Positions 1 through 6,475 of a DNA stretch of 9,800 bases are shown in pieces (the first letter of the stretch is position 1; each line of letters opens with the position of its first letter). This stretch comes from Rhodocyclaceae bacterium UBA2346 (lineage in GTDB: Bacteria; Pseudomonadota; Gammaproteobacteria; Burkholderiales; Rhodocyclaceae): the NCBI GenBank assembly GCA_002344625.1, contig DDUE01000062.1:419-10218 (forward strand), given 5' to 3'. The notes under the pieces were generated by a model. That model was given only the letters and a program-made list of their open reading frames with translations, had not been told where the DNA came from and did no database searches. The position numbers and the translations under genes are program-made.

Positions 1-1457
1 GCGCCGTTCTCCAGCAGGCGGCGCACCAGATAGGCGAGCAGGGTCTCGTGACTGCCCACGGGCGCATAGATCCGGACCCTCCGGGCGCAGGTCGGCGATG
101 ACACGATCGGATCGTAGAGGGGTTCACCCATGCCGTGCAGGCACTGAAACTCGTAATCGCCGGGCGGGTAGGCATCGCCCGCCATGTGCATGACCGCAGC
201 CACGGTATGGGCATTGTGAGTCGCGAACTGGGGATAGATCCGGTCGCGCGCGGCGAGCAGCCGGGCGGCGCAGGCGAGATACGAGACGTCGGTATACGCC
301 TTGCGGGTGAATACCGGATACCCGGCGAGCCCGTCGACCTGGGCGCGCTTGATCTCGGCATCCCAGTAGGCGCCCTTCACCAGGCGCACCATCATGCGTT
401 GGCCGCTGCGGACGGCGAGGTCGATGAGATAGTCGATCACGAAGGGCGCGCGCTTCTGGTAGGCCTGAACGACGAAGCCGAGTCCTGCCCAGCCGGACAG
501 ATCGGTGTCGAGGGCAAGCGCCTCCAGCAGGTCGAGCGAGAGCTCGAGCCGTTCGGCCTCTTCGGCATCGATGTTCAGACCGATATCGTACGAACGGGCA
601 AGCAGGCACAATGCCTTGACGTTGGGCAGCAGCTCGTTCTTCGCACGATCCGGTTGCGACCAGACGTAGCGTGGATGCAGGGCGGACAACTTGATCGAGA
701 TCCCGTTGCCATCGACGACCCCGCGCCCTGCCGAGTGCGTGCCGATCGCGTGGATCGCGCGCTCGTACGCCTGGTAGTAGCGCTGCGCATCGCGGCCGGT
801 CAGCGCCGCCTCGCCCAGCATGTCGAAGGAATAGCGATAGCCACGCCTCTCCGGCCCGCGGCCCCGCGCCAGCGCTTCGTCGATATCGCGCCCGGTCACG
901 AACTGCTCGCCCAACAGGCGCATCGCCAGATCCATGCCCTTGCGGATCAAAGGTTCGCCGCCACGGACCAGCATCCGGGTGAGCGCACTCGACAAGCCCG
1001 CCTCGCTGCGGGTCGCAACCAGCCTCCCGGTCACGAGCAACCCCCAGGTCGCCGCGTTCACGAACAGCGACGGGCTATGGCCCAGGTGGGCACGCCAGTC
1101 GCCATGGGCGAGTTTGTCTCGAATCAGGCGATCGGCCGTGGCGTTGTCGGGCACGCGCAGCAAGGCCTCGGCCAGGCACATCAACGCGACCCCTTCCTGG
1201 CTCGAAAGCGAGAACTCCTTCATCAACGCATCGACGCCCGACGCACGGCTGCGCGCGCCACGCAAGCCCGAAACCAGCCGCGCGGCGAACGCCTGCACCC
1301 GCGCCTGGGTAGCGGCATCGAGTTGCGCCGCGGCGACCAGGGGCGGCACGCAGCATGGCTCGGGCATGCGGTGCGCGTCGATGATCGACCGACGCAAGCC
1401 GGACCTGGGCAGGGTCGGCAGGGCGGCCGTTGCCGGCGTGAAAGCGACCGTGTTCAT
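1..1457 (-). CDS. putA: Bifunctional proline dehydrogenase / glutamate-semialdehyde dehydrogenase PutA, 3' end beyond window
   Basis: The visible 485 residues align by eye with the proline dehydrogenase half of PutA, the FAD enzyme that oxidises proline to pyrroline-5-carboxylate; the aldehyde dehydrogenase half would lie beyond base 1. An N-terminal helical arm contains EFSLSSQEGVALM (residues 81-93). The barrel has catalytic K256 (ISIKLSALHP) and D297 (NIDAEE), plus Y464, Y476, R479, R480 and E483 (AYLVRRLLENG). These correspond to E. coli K329, D370, Y540, Y552, R555, R556 and E559. Residue 1 corresponds to about E. coli residue 74, so the ribbon-helix-helix repressor domain is absent, as in the shorter bifunctional PutA class. 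The ATG is preceded by GGAGG at six bases. The gene lies 115 bp after fbp, and I see no strong promoter in that gap. The frame is open to the edge without any break. Identity is very secure; cotranscription with fbp is unproven. Confidence 0.96.
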   Translation of the reverse strand, partial: MNTVAFTPATAALPTLPRSGLRRSIIDAHRMPEPCCVPPLVAAAQLDAATQARVQAFAARLVSGLRGARSRASGVDALMKEFSLSSQEGVALMCLAEALLRVPDNATADRLIRDKLAHGDWRAHLGHSPSLFVNAATWGLLVTGRLVATRSEAGLSSALTRMLVRGGEPLIRKGMDLAMRLLGEQFVTGRDIDEALARGRGPERRGYRYSFDMLGEAALTGRDAQRYYQAYERAIHAIGTHSAGRGVVDGNGISIKLSALHPRYVWSQPDRAKNELLPNVKALCLLARSYDIGLNIDAEEAERLELSLDLLEALALDTDLSGWAGLGFVVQAYQKRAPFVIDYLIDLAVRSGQRMMVRLVKGAYWDAEIKRAQVDGLAGYPVFTRKAYTDVSYLACAARLLAARDRIYPQFATHNAHTVAAVMHMAGDAYPPGDYEFQCLHGMGEPLYDPIVSSPTCARRVRIYAPVGSHETLLAYLVRRLLENG

Positions 1458-1556
1458 GACGGCCTCCACTCGTGCGCGAATCAGTCGTCCGGTGCGGCGG
1501 AATACAGACCGTCGTCGTCCGCAGCGTGCGGCCGCGAGCGAAGATGATCGCCCGCA

Positions 1557-1569
1557 GTTTCAGTGAAAC
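1557..1569. repeat. Small perfect inverted repeat in the fbp-putA gap
   Basis: The bases GTTTCA and TGAAAC flank a single base just after the fbp stop codon. The dyad is short and has no T-run after it on the minus strand, so a terminator is unlikely. It could be a minor operator or chance. The rest of the 115-bp gap holds only the putA ribosome binding site and a 13-base GC hairpin at 1519-1531 (CCGCA arms), also without a T-run. Confidence 0.3.
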
Positions 1570-1572
1570 GCT

Positions 1573-2574
1573 TCAGTTGTCGCCGTGGTAGCGGCAGGCA
1601 AGGGCGACCTCGTTGGCCGAACCGAGTATCACCGGCACCCGCTGATGAAGCTTTTCGGGTTGAATTGCGAGGATACGTTCGCGGCCGGTCGACGCCGCGC
1701 CCCCCGCCTGCTCGACGATCAGGGCCATCGGGTTCGCCTCGTACATGAGCCGCAGCTTGCCGCCCACGGCGCGGCATTTCTCGTCGAGCGGGTACATGAA
1801 CACGCCGCCGCGGGTCAGGATCCGGTGCACGTCGGCCACCATCGATGCGACCCAGCGCATATTGAAGTCCCTGCCGCGCGGGCCGCTCTTGCCAGCTTGC
1901 AGATCGGCCACGTAACGCTGTACCGGCGGCTCCCAGTAACGGGCGTTGGAGCTGTTGATCGCGTATTCGCTGGTGTCCTGGGGAATGGTCATGAACGGGT
2001 GGGTATAGACGAAGCTCCCCATCTCGCGATCGAGCGTGAAACCATGGACGCCATGGCCCACGGTGAGCACGAACATGGTCGAAGGTCCGTACAGGGCGTA
2101 GCCGGCGGCGGCCTGCTCGGTCCCCGGCTGCATGAACGAAGCCTCGCTCGGATCGCCCGCCTGCGCGGTATTGTGCAGGACCGAGAAGATCGTACCGACC
2201 GAAATATTCACGTCGATGTTCGACGATCCGTCGAGCGGATCGAACAGCAACAGGTAGCCGCCCCTGGGATAGTCGAACGGAATCTGGTGCACTTCCTCGA
2301 CCTCCTCGGAAGCCATCGCGGCCAGATGCCCGCCCCACTCGTTCGCCTGCAGCAGGATGTCGTTGGCGATCACGTCGAGCTTCTTCTGCGCCTCGCCCTG
2401 GATGTTGTCCGTCCCGGCCTCGCCCAGCACGCCCGCCAGCGCGCCTTTGGAAACATTGACGCTGATGGCCTTGACCGCACGCGCGACGACCTCGATCAGC
2501 AACCTCAGGTCGGGATTGATGCGGCCTGCCCTTTGCTGCTCGATAAGGTGCTGGGTAAGCGTGACACGAGACAT
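1573..2574 (-). CDS. fbp: Class I fructose-1,6-bisphosphatase
   Basis: This 333-residue protein has the normal length of a class I FBPase, the cytoplasmic gluconeogenic enzyme that hydrolyses fructose 1,6-bisphosphate to fructose 6-phosphate and phosphate with Mg2+. The metal and phosphate site signature [13 protein letters not shown] spans residues 111-123. Upstream acidic metal ligands lie in ASEEVEE (88-94). The sugar-phosphate region contains [16 protein letters not shown] (238-253), then GGVFMYP (256-262), and a late acidic ligand E279 in MYEANPMA. The ATG start is supported by GGAG eight bases upstream and by the family-typical opening [11 protein letters not shown] 152-bp leader separates it from the hemerythrin gene and carries a perfect 28-bp palindrome close to the start codon, so it may have its own regulated promoter. 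In many related bacteria pepN is the upstream neighbour; here it is not. No frameshift or missing motif was seen. Confidence 0.97.
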   Translation of the reverse strand: MSRVTLTQHLIEQQRAGRINPDLRLLIEVVARAVKAISVNVSKGALAGVLGEAGTDNIQGEAQKKLDVIANDILLQANEWGGHLAAMASEEVEEVHQIPFDYPRGGYLLLFDPLDGSSNIDVNISVGTIFSVLHNTAQAGDPSEASFMQPGTEQAAAGYALYGPSTMFVLTVGHGVHGFTLDREMGSFVYTHPFMTIPQDTSEYAINSSNARYWEPPVQRYVADLQAGKSGPRGRDFNMRWVASMVADVHRILTRGGVFMYPLDEKCRAVGGKLRLMYEANPMALIVEQAGGAASTGRERILAIQPEKLHQRVPVILGSANEVALACRYHGDN

Positions 2575-2590
2575 TTGAGACTCCGTAGAT

Positions 2591-2618
2591 GCCCGGCCGC
2601 AACCGGTTGCGGCCGGGC
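2591..2618. promoter_or_regulatory. Perfect 28-bp palindrome upstream of fbp
   Basis: Two 14-base arms, GCCCGGCCGCAACC and its exact reverse complement, meet with no spacer and end 16 bases before the fbp ATG. Neither strand has a T-run afterwards, so it does not look like an intrinsic terminator. A -10-like CATAAT at 2622-2627 on the minus strand sits three bases upstream, which would place transcription start inside the palindrome. This geometry suits a repressor operator. If transcription starts further upstream, the RNA would instead form a very stable hairpin before the fbp ribosome binding site. The perfect dyad is seen directly; the function is inferred. Confidence 0.6.
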
Positions 2619-2621
2619 AGG

Positions 2622-2627
2622 ATTATG
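2622..2627 (-). promoter_or_regulatory. Possible fbp promoter -10 element
   Basis: CATAAT on the minus strand matches TATAAT at five of six positions and lies just upstream of the palindrome. No good -35 hexamer is present at 16-18 bp spacing (GTACGC at 17), so this would be a weak or activator-dependent promoter. Confidence 0.3.
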
Positions 2628-2711
2628 CCGCTCGAAGGCGCGACGCGTACGATTCGATCATTGGCCCGGCTTGGGCAAGTCGCCACACCGGACACGGCCC
2701 CCACGCCTCCA

Positions 2712-2761
2712 CCACGATGAGCACGCTCACCCCTCGGCCGCTTGGACTTCGCTCATCGTGG
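2712..2761 (-). repeat. Inverted repeat spanning the end of the hemerythrin gene
   Basis: CCACGATGAGC inside the last codons of the hemerythrin gene (2751-2761 on the minus strand) is exactly complementary to GCTCATCGTGG just after its stop (2712-2722). The 11-bp stem would close a 28-base loop containing the stop codon. There is no U-run afterwards, so it is a poor intrinsic terminator. It may protect the 3' end of the upstream mRNA. From here to the palindrome (2619-2711) I see nothing else but the weak -10 element. Confidence 0.4.
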
Positions 2762-3212
2762 GTCCGCAGGCACAGGCGCCGGCACCGCTGCTGGCGGCGC
2801 AAGCGCCTTTCGAACCCGCGACCGTCTCGGTTTCAAAGTCGAAACCCACCGACTTCAGGGTAAAGGCCAGGGCCGCATCCATTCCCGAAGCATGATGACC
2901 GAACCAGGTGGGCAGTTCCTCGATCAGACGCCCGAGAAAGAATCCGTCACCAGCCGCCAGCCGACTACGAACCTCGCGCAACACCGCCAGAACCCGATCA
3001 TGCTCGGCGCGGTGACAACCCGGGAAGTCGATGGCTTCCATCCAGCGATTCTCCTGCCCGAAATGCGCCTCGGTATGGGCGATGAATTCGTCCAGGCGTT
3101 CGAGCCGGGAGGCGGCGTCGGCGCTCGCCAGCCGGTTGAAGATTTCGACGAACTCATGATGCGTCTGGTCCATCGGCTCAAGCTCGAGTTCGTAATCGTC
3201 CAGCCACTCCAT
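2727..3212 (-). CDS. Bacteriohemerythrin with cysteine-containing C-terminal tail
   Basis: This 161-residue protein is a single hemerythrin domain, a four-helix bundle with a non-haem diiron site that binds O2. All seven expected iron ligands are visible with canonical spacing: H18 (MDQTHHEF), H50 and E54 (HFGQE), H67 and H71 (CHRAEH), H107 and D112 (HHASGMD). The opening MEWLDDYELELEPMDQTH is typical of bacterial single-domain forms. After about residue 128 comes a small-residue-rich tail with C138, C147 and C149, which is not part of the usual fold. No signal peptide or membrane segment is seen, so it is cytoplasmic. GGAG lies about nine bases before the ATG. It starts 45 bp after sspB and probably shares its transcript. 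Likely roles are O2 storage, sensing or delivery; which of these applies cannot be told from sequence. Confidence 0.92.
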   Translation of the reverse strand: MEWLDDYELELEPMDQTHHEFVEIFNRLASADAASRLERLDEFIAHTEAHFGQENRWMEAIDFPGCHRAEHDRVLAVLREVRSRLAAGDGFFLGRLIEELPTWFGHHASGMDAALAFTLKSVGFDFETETVAGSKGACAASSGAGACACGPTMSEVQAAEG

Positions 3213-3257
3213 GGCGGTTCTCTCCAGATCGGTTGCTTGGGGCGCCCATGCGCTGCG

Positions 3258-3701
3258 TCATTTGACGATTTTGAGATGGTTGCGCCGCGGCTGTGCCTTG
3301 GGTTTCGACTCGTCGCCATCGCAAGCTTCGCCGTCGGACACATGCTCCAAAATCGGTTCCGTGGTCTCGGTCTCGGGCTGGTCGTCGACCAACTCCGGTT
3401 CGAACGCCATCCCCTGCCCGTTCTGCGCGGCATAGATGGCGATCACATTGGCAATCGGTACGAGCAAAGCATGCGCCTTGCCGCCAAAGCGCGCCTGGAA
3501 GGTGATCGCCTCGTTTCCGATCACCAGTTGGCTCGTGGCATCCGGACTCAGGTTGAGGATGATCTGTCCGTCGCGTGCATAACCCGTCGGCACGATGACG
3601 TGGTGGTCGATCACGACGGCGATATGAGGCGTCATGCCCTGGTCGACGCACCACTCGTGAATCGCGCGGACAAGATAGGGTTTGGTCGATACAGTCGTCA
3701 T
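3258..3701 (-). CDS. sspB: ClpXP protease specificity-enhancing factor SspB
   Basis: SspB is the adaptor that binds ssrA-tagged proteins and delivers them to the ClpXP protease. The 147-residue product has the three expected parts. A folded substrate-binding domain (about 1-100) opens with STKPYLVRAIHEWC and contains NLSPDATSQLVIGNEAITFQ (50-69). A flexible acidic linker covers about 101-133. The short C-terminal ClpX-binding peptide is RRNHLKIVK, which resembles the conserved R-P-x-L-x-V-V-K ending of this family. The ATG fits family starts (MTxxSTKPYL), although the ribosome binding site is weak (GAAGA-like). It lies 47 bp after sspA, the usual partner, with a hairpin in the gap. The length is slightly below the E. 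coli protein because of the linker. Identity is secure. Confidence 0.96.
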   Translation of the reverse strand: MTTVSTKPYLVRAIHEWCVDQGMTPHIAVVIDHHVIVPTGYARDGQIILNLSPDATSQLVIGNEAITFQARFGGKAHALLVPIANVIAIYAAQNGQGMAFEPELVDDQPETETTEPILEHVSDGEACDGDESKPKAQPRRNHLKIVK

Positions 3702-3718
3702 TAATGTCAGTCTTCAAA

Positions 3719-3741
3719 GGGTGAAACCGATCGGCTCACCC
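3719..3741 (-). terminator. Hairpin in the sspA-sspB gap, possible weak attenuator
   Basis: On the minus strand GGGTGA and TCACCC close a hairpin whose inner part, CC-GATC-GG, extends the stem with one wobble pair and one bulged base. Only three T residues follow, so termination would be inefficient. It starts seven bases after the sspA stop and ends 17 bases before the sspB ATG. It may lower sspB expression relative to sspA or be an RNA-processing site. Confidence 0.35.
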
Positions 3742-3748
3742 TGCTGGT

Positions 3749-4345
3749 TCAGCGCCGCATCACCTTTTCGGACGGCGTCAGCGCATCGATGAAACCCTGC
3801 CGGCTGAAGATGCGTTCGGCATACTTCATGATTGCGGCAGCGGCCTTCGGCAACTCGATTCCGTAATGTTCCAGACGCCACAGCAGCGGCGAGATCGCCA
3901 CATCGAGCATCGAGAACTCGTCGCCGAGCATGAACCGTTGCTTGGTGAAGATCGGCGCGAACTGAACCAACTGGTCGCGGACATGGGCACGGCTCGCATC
4001 GGCGTTCTTGTCGTTGGCCTCGAGGATGTCGATATGCGCGAACAACTCCTGTTCGAAGGTATGCAGCAACTGGCGTGCGCGTGCGCGAAGAATCGGGTCT
4101 GGCGGCATCAACTGCGGATGGGGGAAACGCTCGTCGATGTATTCGTTGATGATGTTGGCTTCGTACAGGATCAGGTCGCGATCGACCAGCACCGGCACCC
4201 GGTTGTATGGGTTGATTACTGCGATATCTTCCGGCTTGTTGTAGAGATCGACATCGATCACCTCGAAATCCATGCCTTTCTCGAAAAGAACGATCCGGCA
4301 ACGATGACTGAAAGGATCAGTCGTGCCGGAATATAAGGTCATCAT
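3749..4345 (-). CDS. sspA: Stringent starvation protein A
   Basis: SspA is a glutathione-S-transferase-fold protein that binds RNA polymerase holoenzyme and alters transcription in stress and stationary phase; it is not known as an active transferase. The 198-residue product has a thioredoxin-like N-terminal domain (about 1-80: MMTLYSGTTDPFSHRCR, then INPYNRVPVLVDRDLILYE with the cis-proline loop at RVPVL) and an all-helical domain (about 85-198, with MLGDEFSMLDVAISPLLWRL at 139-158). The PHP surface loop (75-77, RFPHPQLMP), which contacts sigma in the E. coli protein, is conserved. The first of two adjacent ATGs is chosen because GGAG lies 10 bases upstream; the second, three bases on, is nearly as good. 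The longer upstream open frame has no support. It follows petC across an intrinsic terminator and is 47 bp before sspB, so the pair is probably cotranscribed. Confidence 0.95.
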   Translation of the reverse strand: MMTLYSGTTDPFSHRCRIVLFEKGMDFEVIDVDLYNKPEDIAVINPYNRVPVLVDRDLILYEANIINEYIDERFPHPQLMPPDPILRARARQLLHTFEQELFAHIDILEANDKNADASRAHVRDQLVQFAPIFTKQRFMLGDEFSMLDVAISPLLWRLEHYGIELPKAAAAIMKYAERIFSRQGFIDALTPSEKVMRR

Positions 4346-4366
4346 GATAAAGCAACTCCGGATTTG

Positions 4367-4403
4367 AAAAACAAAGCGCACCACGCGGGCCGCGCGTGGT
4401 GCG
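4367..4403 (-). terminator. Rho-independent terminator after petC, directly before sspA
   Basis: CGCACCACGCG (4377-4387) and CGCGTGGTGCG (4393-4403) are exact complements around a five-base loop. On the minus strand the hairpin is followed by CTTTGTTTTTC, a good U-tract. It would end petABC transcripts about 48 bases after the petC stop. The T-tract finishes only seven bases before the sspA GGAG, so there is no room for a normal sspA promoter downstream of it. sspA expression therefore needs read-through or another promoter upstream. Confidence 0.85.
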
Positions 4404-4451
4404 TAGTGGGCAATCGAGCACCATTGCGGCCCATGCCGCGGCCCGCCCGCC

Positions 4452-5207
4452 CTAGTGGATATCCCTCCAGTAATTCTTCTTGAGCGCATAGCTCAGAACG
4501 AATAGGCCGGCCAGGAACAGCAGCACGAAAACACCGATCGTCTTGCGCTTCTCGGCGACGGGTTCACCCAACCAGACCAGATAAGACACCAGGTCGGCGA
4601 CCGCCTTGTCGAACTCTTCCACCGAAAGCGTGCCCGGCGATGCCAGGCTCAACTCGAAGCTCTTGGTCCCATCGGCGTTCTCGGTCACCTTCGCGACCTG
4701 CTCGCCCTGCAACTCCCACAACACGTGGGGCATCCCGACGTTTGCGAAGACCACATTGTTCCAGCCGGTCGGACGCTGGTCGTCGCGGTAGAACTGGCGC
4801 AGATACGTGTACAACCAGTCGGCACCGCTGCCGTCGCCGGAAGCGCGCTGCCGCGCGATCAGGGTCAGATCGGGCGGCGCCTTGCCGAACCAGACCTTGG
4901 ATTCGCTCGGGCGCATGGAGATCTTCATCAGATCACCGACACGCTCACCGGTGAACATCAGGTTGTCGCGAATCTGCTGATCGGTGAGCCCGATGCTGTT
5001 CATCATGTTGTAGCGCATGAAACTGGCGCTATGACAGCCCATACAGTAATTGACGAACAGCTTGGCACCGTGTTGCAGCGCCGCCGGATCAGTGCTGACC
5101 GGGGCCCGGTCGAGATGCACCGCGGCACCCGCCGCCAGCGCGAGCGACGGCACGAACAGCAGGACGGCGGCGAAACGCTTGAGGGTCTTGAATACGTTCA
5201 TTGTCAT
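4452..5207 (-). CDS. petC: Cytochrome c1 of the bc1 complex
   Basis: Cytochrome c1 passes electrons from the Rieske protein to soluble cytochrome c in the bc1 complex. The 251-residue product starts with a Sec signal peptide (KTLKRFAAVLLFVPSLALA, cleavage near residue 25), followed by the mature periplasmic domain with the covalent haem site CMGCH (55-59). The axial methionine is probably M159 in NVGMPHVLW, by comparison with the mitochondrial position. A single C-terminal membrane anchor runs about 223-242, and the protein ends with the family-typical KKNYWRDIH. The ATG overlaps the petB stop as ATGA, indicating translational coupling; GGTGA eight bases upstream is a modest ribosome binding site. 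A second ATG two codons later is an alternative. It is last in petABC, followed by a strong terminator. Confidence 0.96.
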   Translation of the reverse strand: MTMNVFKTLKRFAAVLLFVPSLALAAGAAVHLDRAPVSTDPAALQHGAKLFVNYCMGCHSASFMRYNMMNSIGLTDQQIRDNLMFTGERVGDLMKISMRPSESKVWFGKAPPDLTLIARQRASGDGSGADWLYTYLRQFYRDDQRPTGWNNVVFANVGMPHVLWELQGEQVAKVTENADGTKSFELSLASPGTLSVEEFDKAVADLVSYLVWLGEPVAEKRKTIGVFVLLFLAGLFVLSYALKKNYWRDIH

Positions 5208-6472
5208 TTGAAATTCACCCGATCCGGTTCCGGTTTGCACTTGTCCAGCTTGCTGTACCAGGGCATCAACAAAAAGAAGGCGAAATAAAGCACCGAGCAG
5301 ATTTGTGCGACCAGCGTCCGCATCGGCGTCGGGGGCAGCACCCCGAGGTAGCCGAGAATGAAGAACGAAATGATGAACACGACCAGCGCGGCCTTGAAGA
5401 TCGGCCCCTTGTAGCGAATCGACTTCGCCGGGCTGCGGTCCAGCCACGGCAGGAAGGCGATGATCACCACCGAGGCCCCCATCGCAACCACCCCCCAGAA
5501 CTTCGCATCGATCCCGAACAGCGGATAGGTGACCGCACGCAGCACCGAGTAGAACGGCGTGAAATACCATACCGGCGCGATGTGCAGCGGCGTCGTCAGC
5601 GGATCGGCGGGAATGAAGTTGTTGTATTCGAGGAAGTAGCCGCCGCCTTCGGGCCAGAAGAACACGACCGCCGAAAACAGGATCAGGAAGCCGACCACGC
5701 CGACGATGTCCTTGACCGTGTAATACGGATGGAACGGGATGCCGTCGAGCGGAATGCCGTTTGCATCCTTTTTCTTCTTGATCTCGACGCCGTCGGGGTT
5801 GTTCGAACCCACTTCGTGCAGCGCGATGATGTGAGCGGCCACGAGACCGATCAGGATCAGCGGCACCGCGATCACATGGAACGCGAAGAAGCGGTTGAGC
5901 GTCGCATCCCCGATCACGTAGTCGCCGCGAATCATCAGTGCGAGATCGGGACCGATCAGCGGAATCGCCGAGAACAGGTTGATGATGACCTGCGCGCCCC
6001 AGAACGACATCTGCCCCCACGGCAGCAGATAGCCCATGAAGGCTTCGGCCATCAATACCAGGAAGATCAGGGTACCGAAGATCCAGATCAGCTCGCGCGG
6101 CTTGCGGTAGGAGCCATACAACAGCCCGCGGAACATGTGCAGATAGACGACGACGAAAAACGCCGAAGCACCGGTGGAATGCAGGTACCGGATCAACCAC
6201 CCACCCGGCACTTCGCGCATGATGTACTCGACGCTCGCGAACGCGACCGGGATGCCGGCCGAGTTCAGCGTGCCATCGGGCTTGTAGTGCATGACCAAGA
6301 AGATGCCGGTCACGATCTGGATCACCAGCACCAGCAGCGCGAGCGACCCGAAGAAATACCAGAAGTTGAAATTCTTCGGCGCGTAGTACTCGGTGAGATG
6401 CCCCTTGATGGACGAGGTGAGCGGAAAGCGCTCGTCGATCCAGTTCACCAGGGCTTGCGATTTTGTCGTCAT
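5204..6472 (-). CDS. petB: Cytochrome b of the bc1 complex
   Basis: This 422-residue integral membrane protein holds haems bL and bH and the Qo and Qi quinone sites of the bc1 complex. Haem ligands are H98 and H112 (RYLHSTGAS, YLHMFRG) and H199 and H214 (FAFHVIAVP, AAHIIALHE). The second pair has 14 intervening residues rather than the 13 of mitochondrial cytochrome b. GSNNP (222-226) follows as usual. The Qo motif is PVWY (300-303, HIAPVWYF) in place of PEWY. About eight hydrophobic segments are visible, with a hydrophilic insertion EIKKKKDANGIPLDG (230-244). Length and ending fit full-length fused cytochrome b, not the split b6/subunit IV form. The start lies three bases after the petA stop and the stop overlaps petC. 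Confidence 0.97.
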   Translation of the reverse strand: MTTKSQALVNWIDERFPLTSSIKGHLTEYYAPKNFNFWYFFGSLALLVLVIQIVTGIFLVMHYKPDGTLNSAGIPVAFASVEYIMREVPGGWLIRYLHSTGASAFFVVVYLHMFRGLLYGSYRKPRELIWIFGTLIFLVLMAEAFMGYLLPWGQMSFWGAQVIINLFSAIPLIGPDLALMIRGDYVIGDATLNRFFAFHVIAVPLILIGLVAAHIIALHEVGSNNPDGVEIKKKKDANGIPLDGIPFHPYYTVKDIVGVVGFLILFSAVVFFWPEGGGYFLEYNNFIPADPLTTPLHIAPVWYFTPFYSVLRAVTYPLFGIDAKFWGVVAMGASVVIIAFLPWLDRSPAKSIRYKGPIFKAALVVFIISFFILGYLGVLPPTPMRTLVAQICSVLYFAFFLLMPWYSKLDKCKPEPDRVNFK

Positions 6473-6475
6473 CGT

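Noticed and set aside
1519..1531. CCGCA-GCG-TGCGG hairpin before putA as terminator
   Set aside because: Only five base pairs and no T-run on either side.
135..1547. Long plus-strand open frame of 470 codons opposite putA
   Set aside because: It is antisense to a clear PutA reading frame with all catalytic residues. Long antisense frames are common in GC-rich genes, and the translated product looks like no family I recognise.
4343..4376. Promoter-like TTGTTT and TTTATC, 17 bp apart, before sspA
   Set aside because: Transcription would begin at or after the sspA ATG and lose the ribosome binding site; the TTGTTT is part of the terminator U-tract.
4452..6200. Minus-strand frame of 582 codons extending petC far upstream
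   Set aside because: The upstream part overlaps petB in another frame. The real petC begins at 5207 with a signal peptide and an ATGA overlap with petB.
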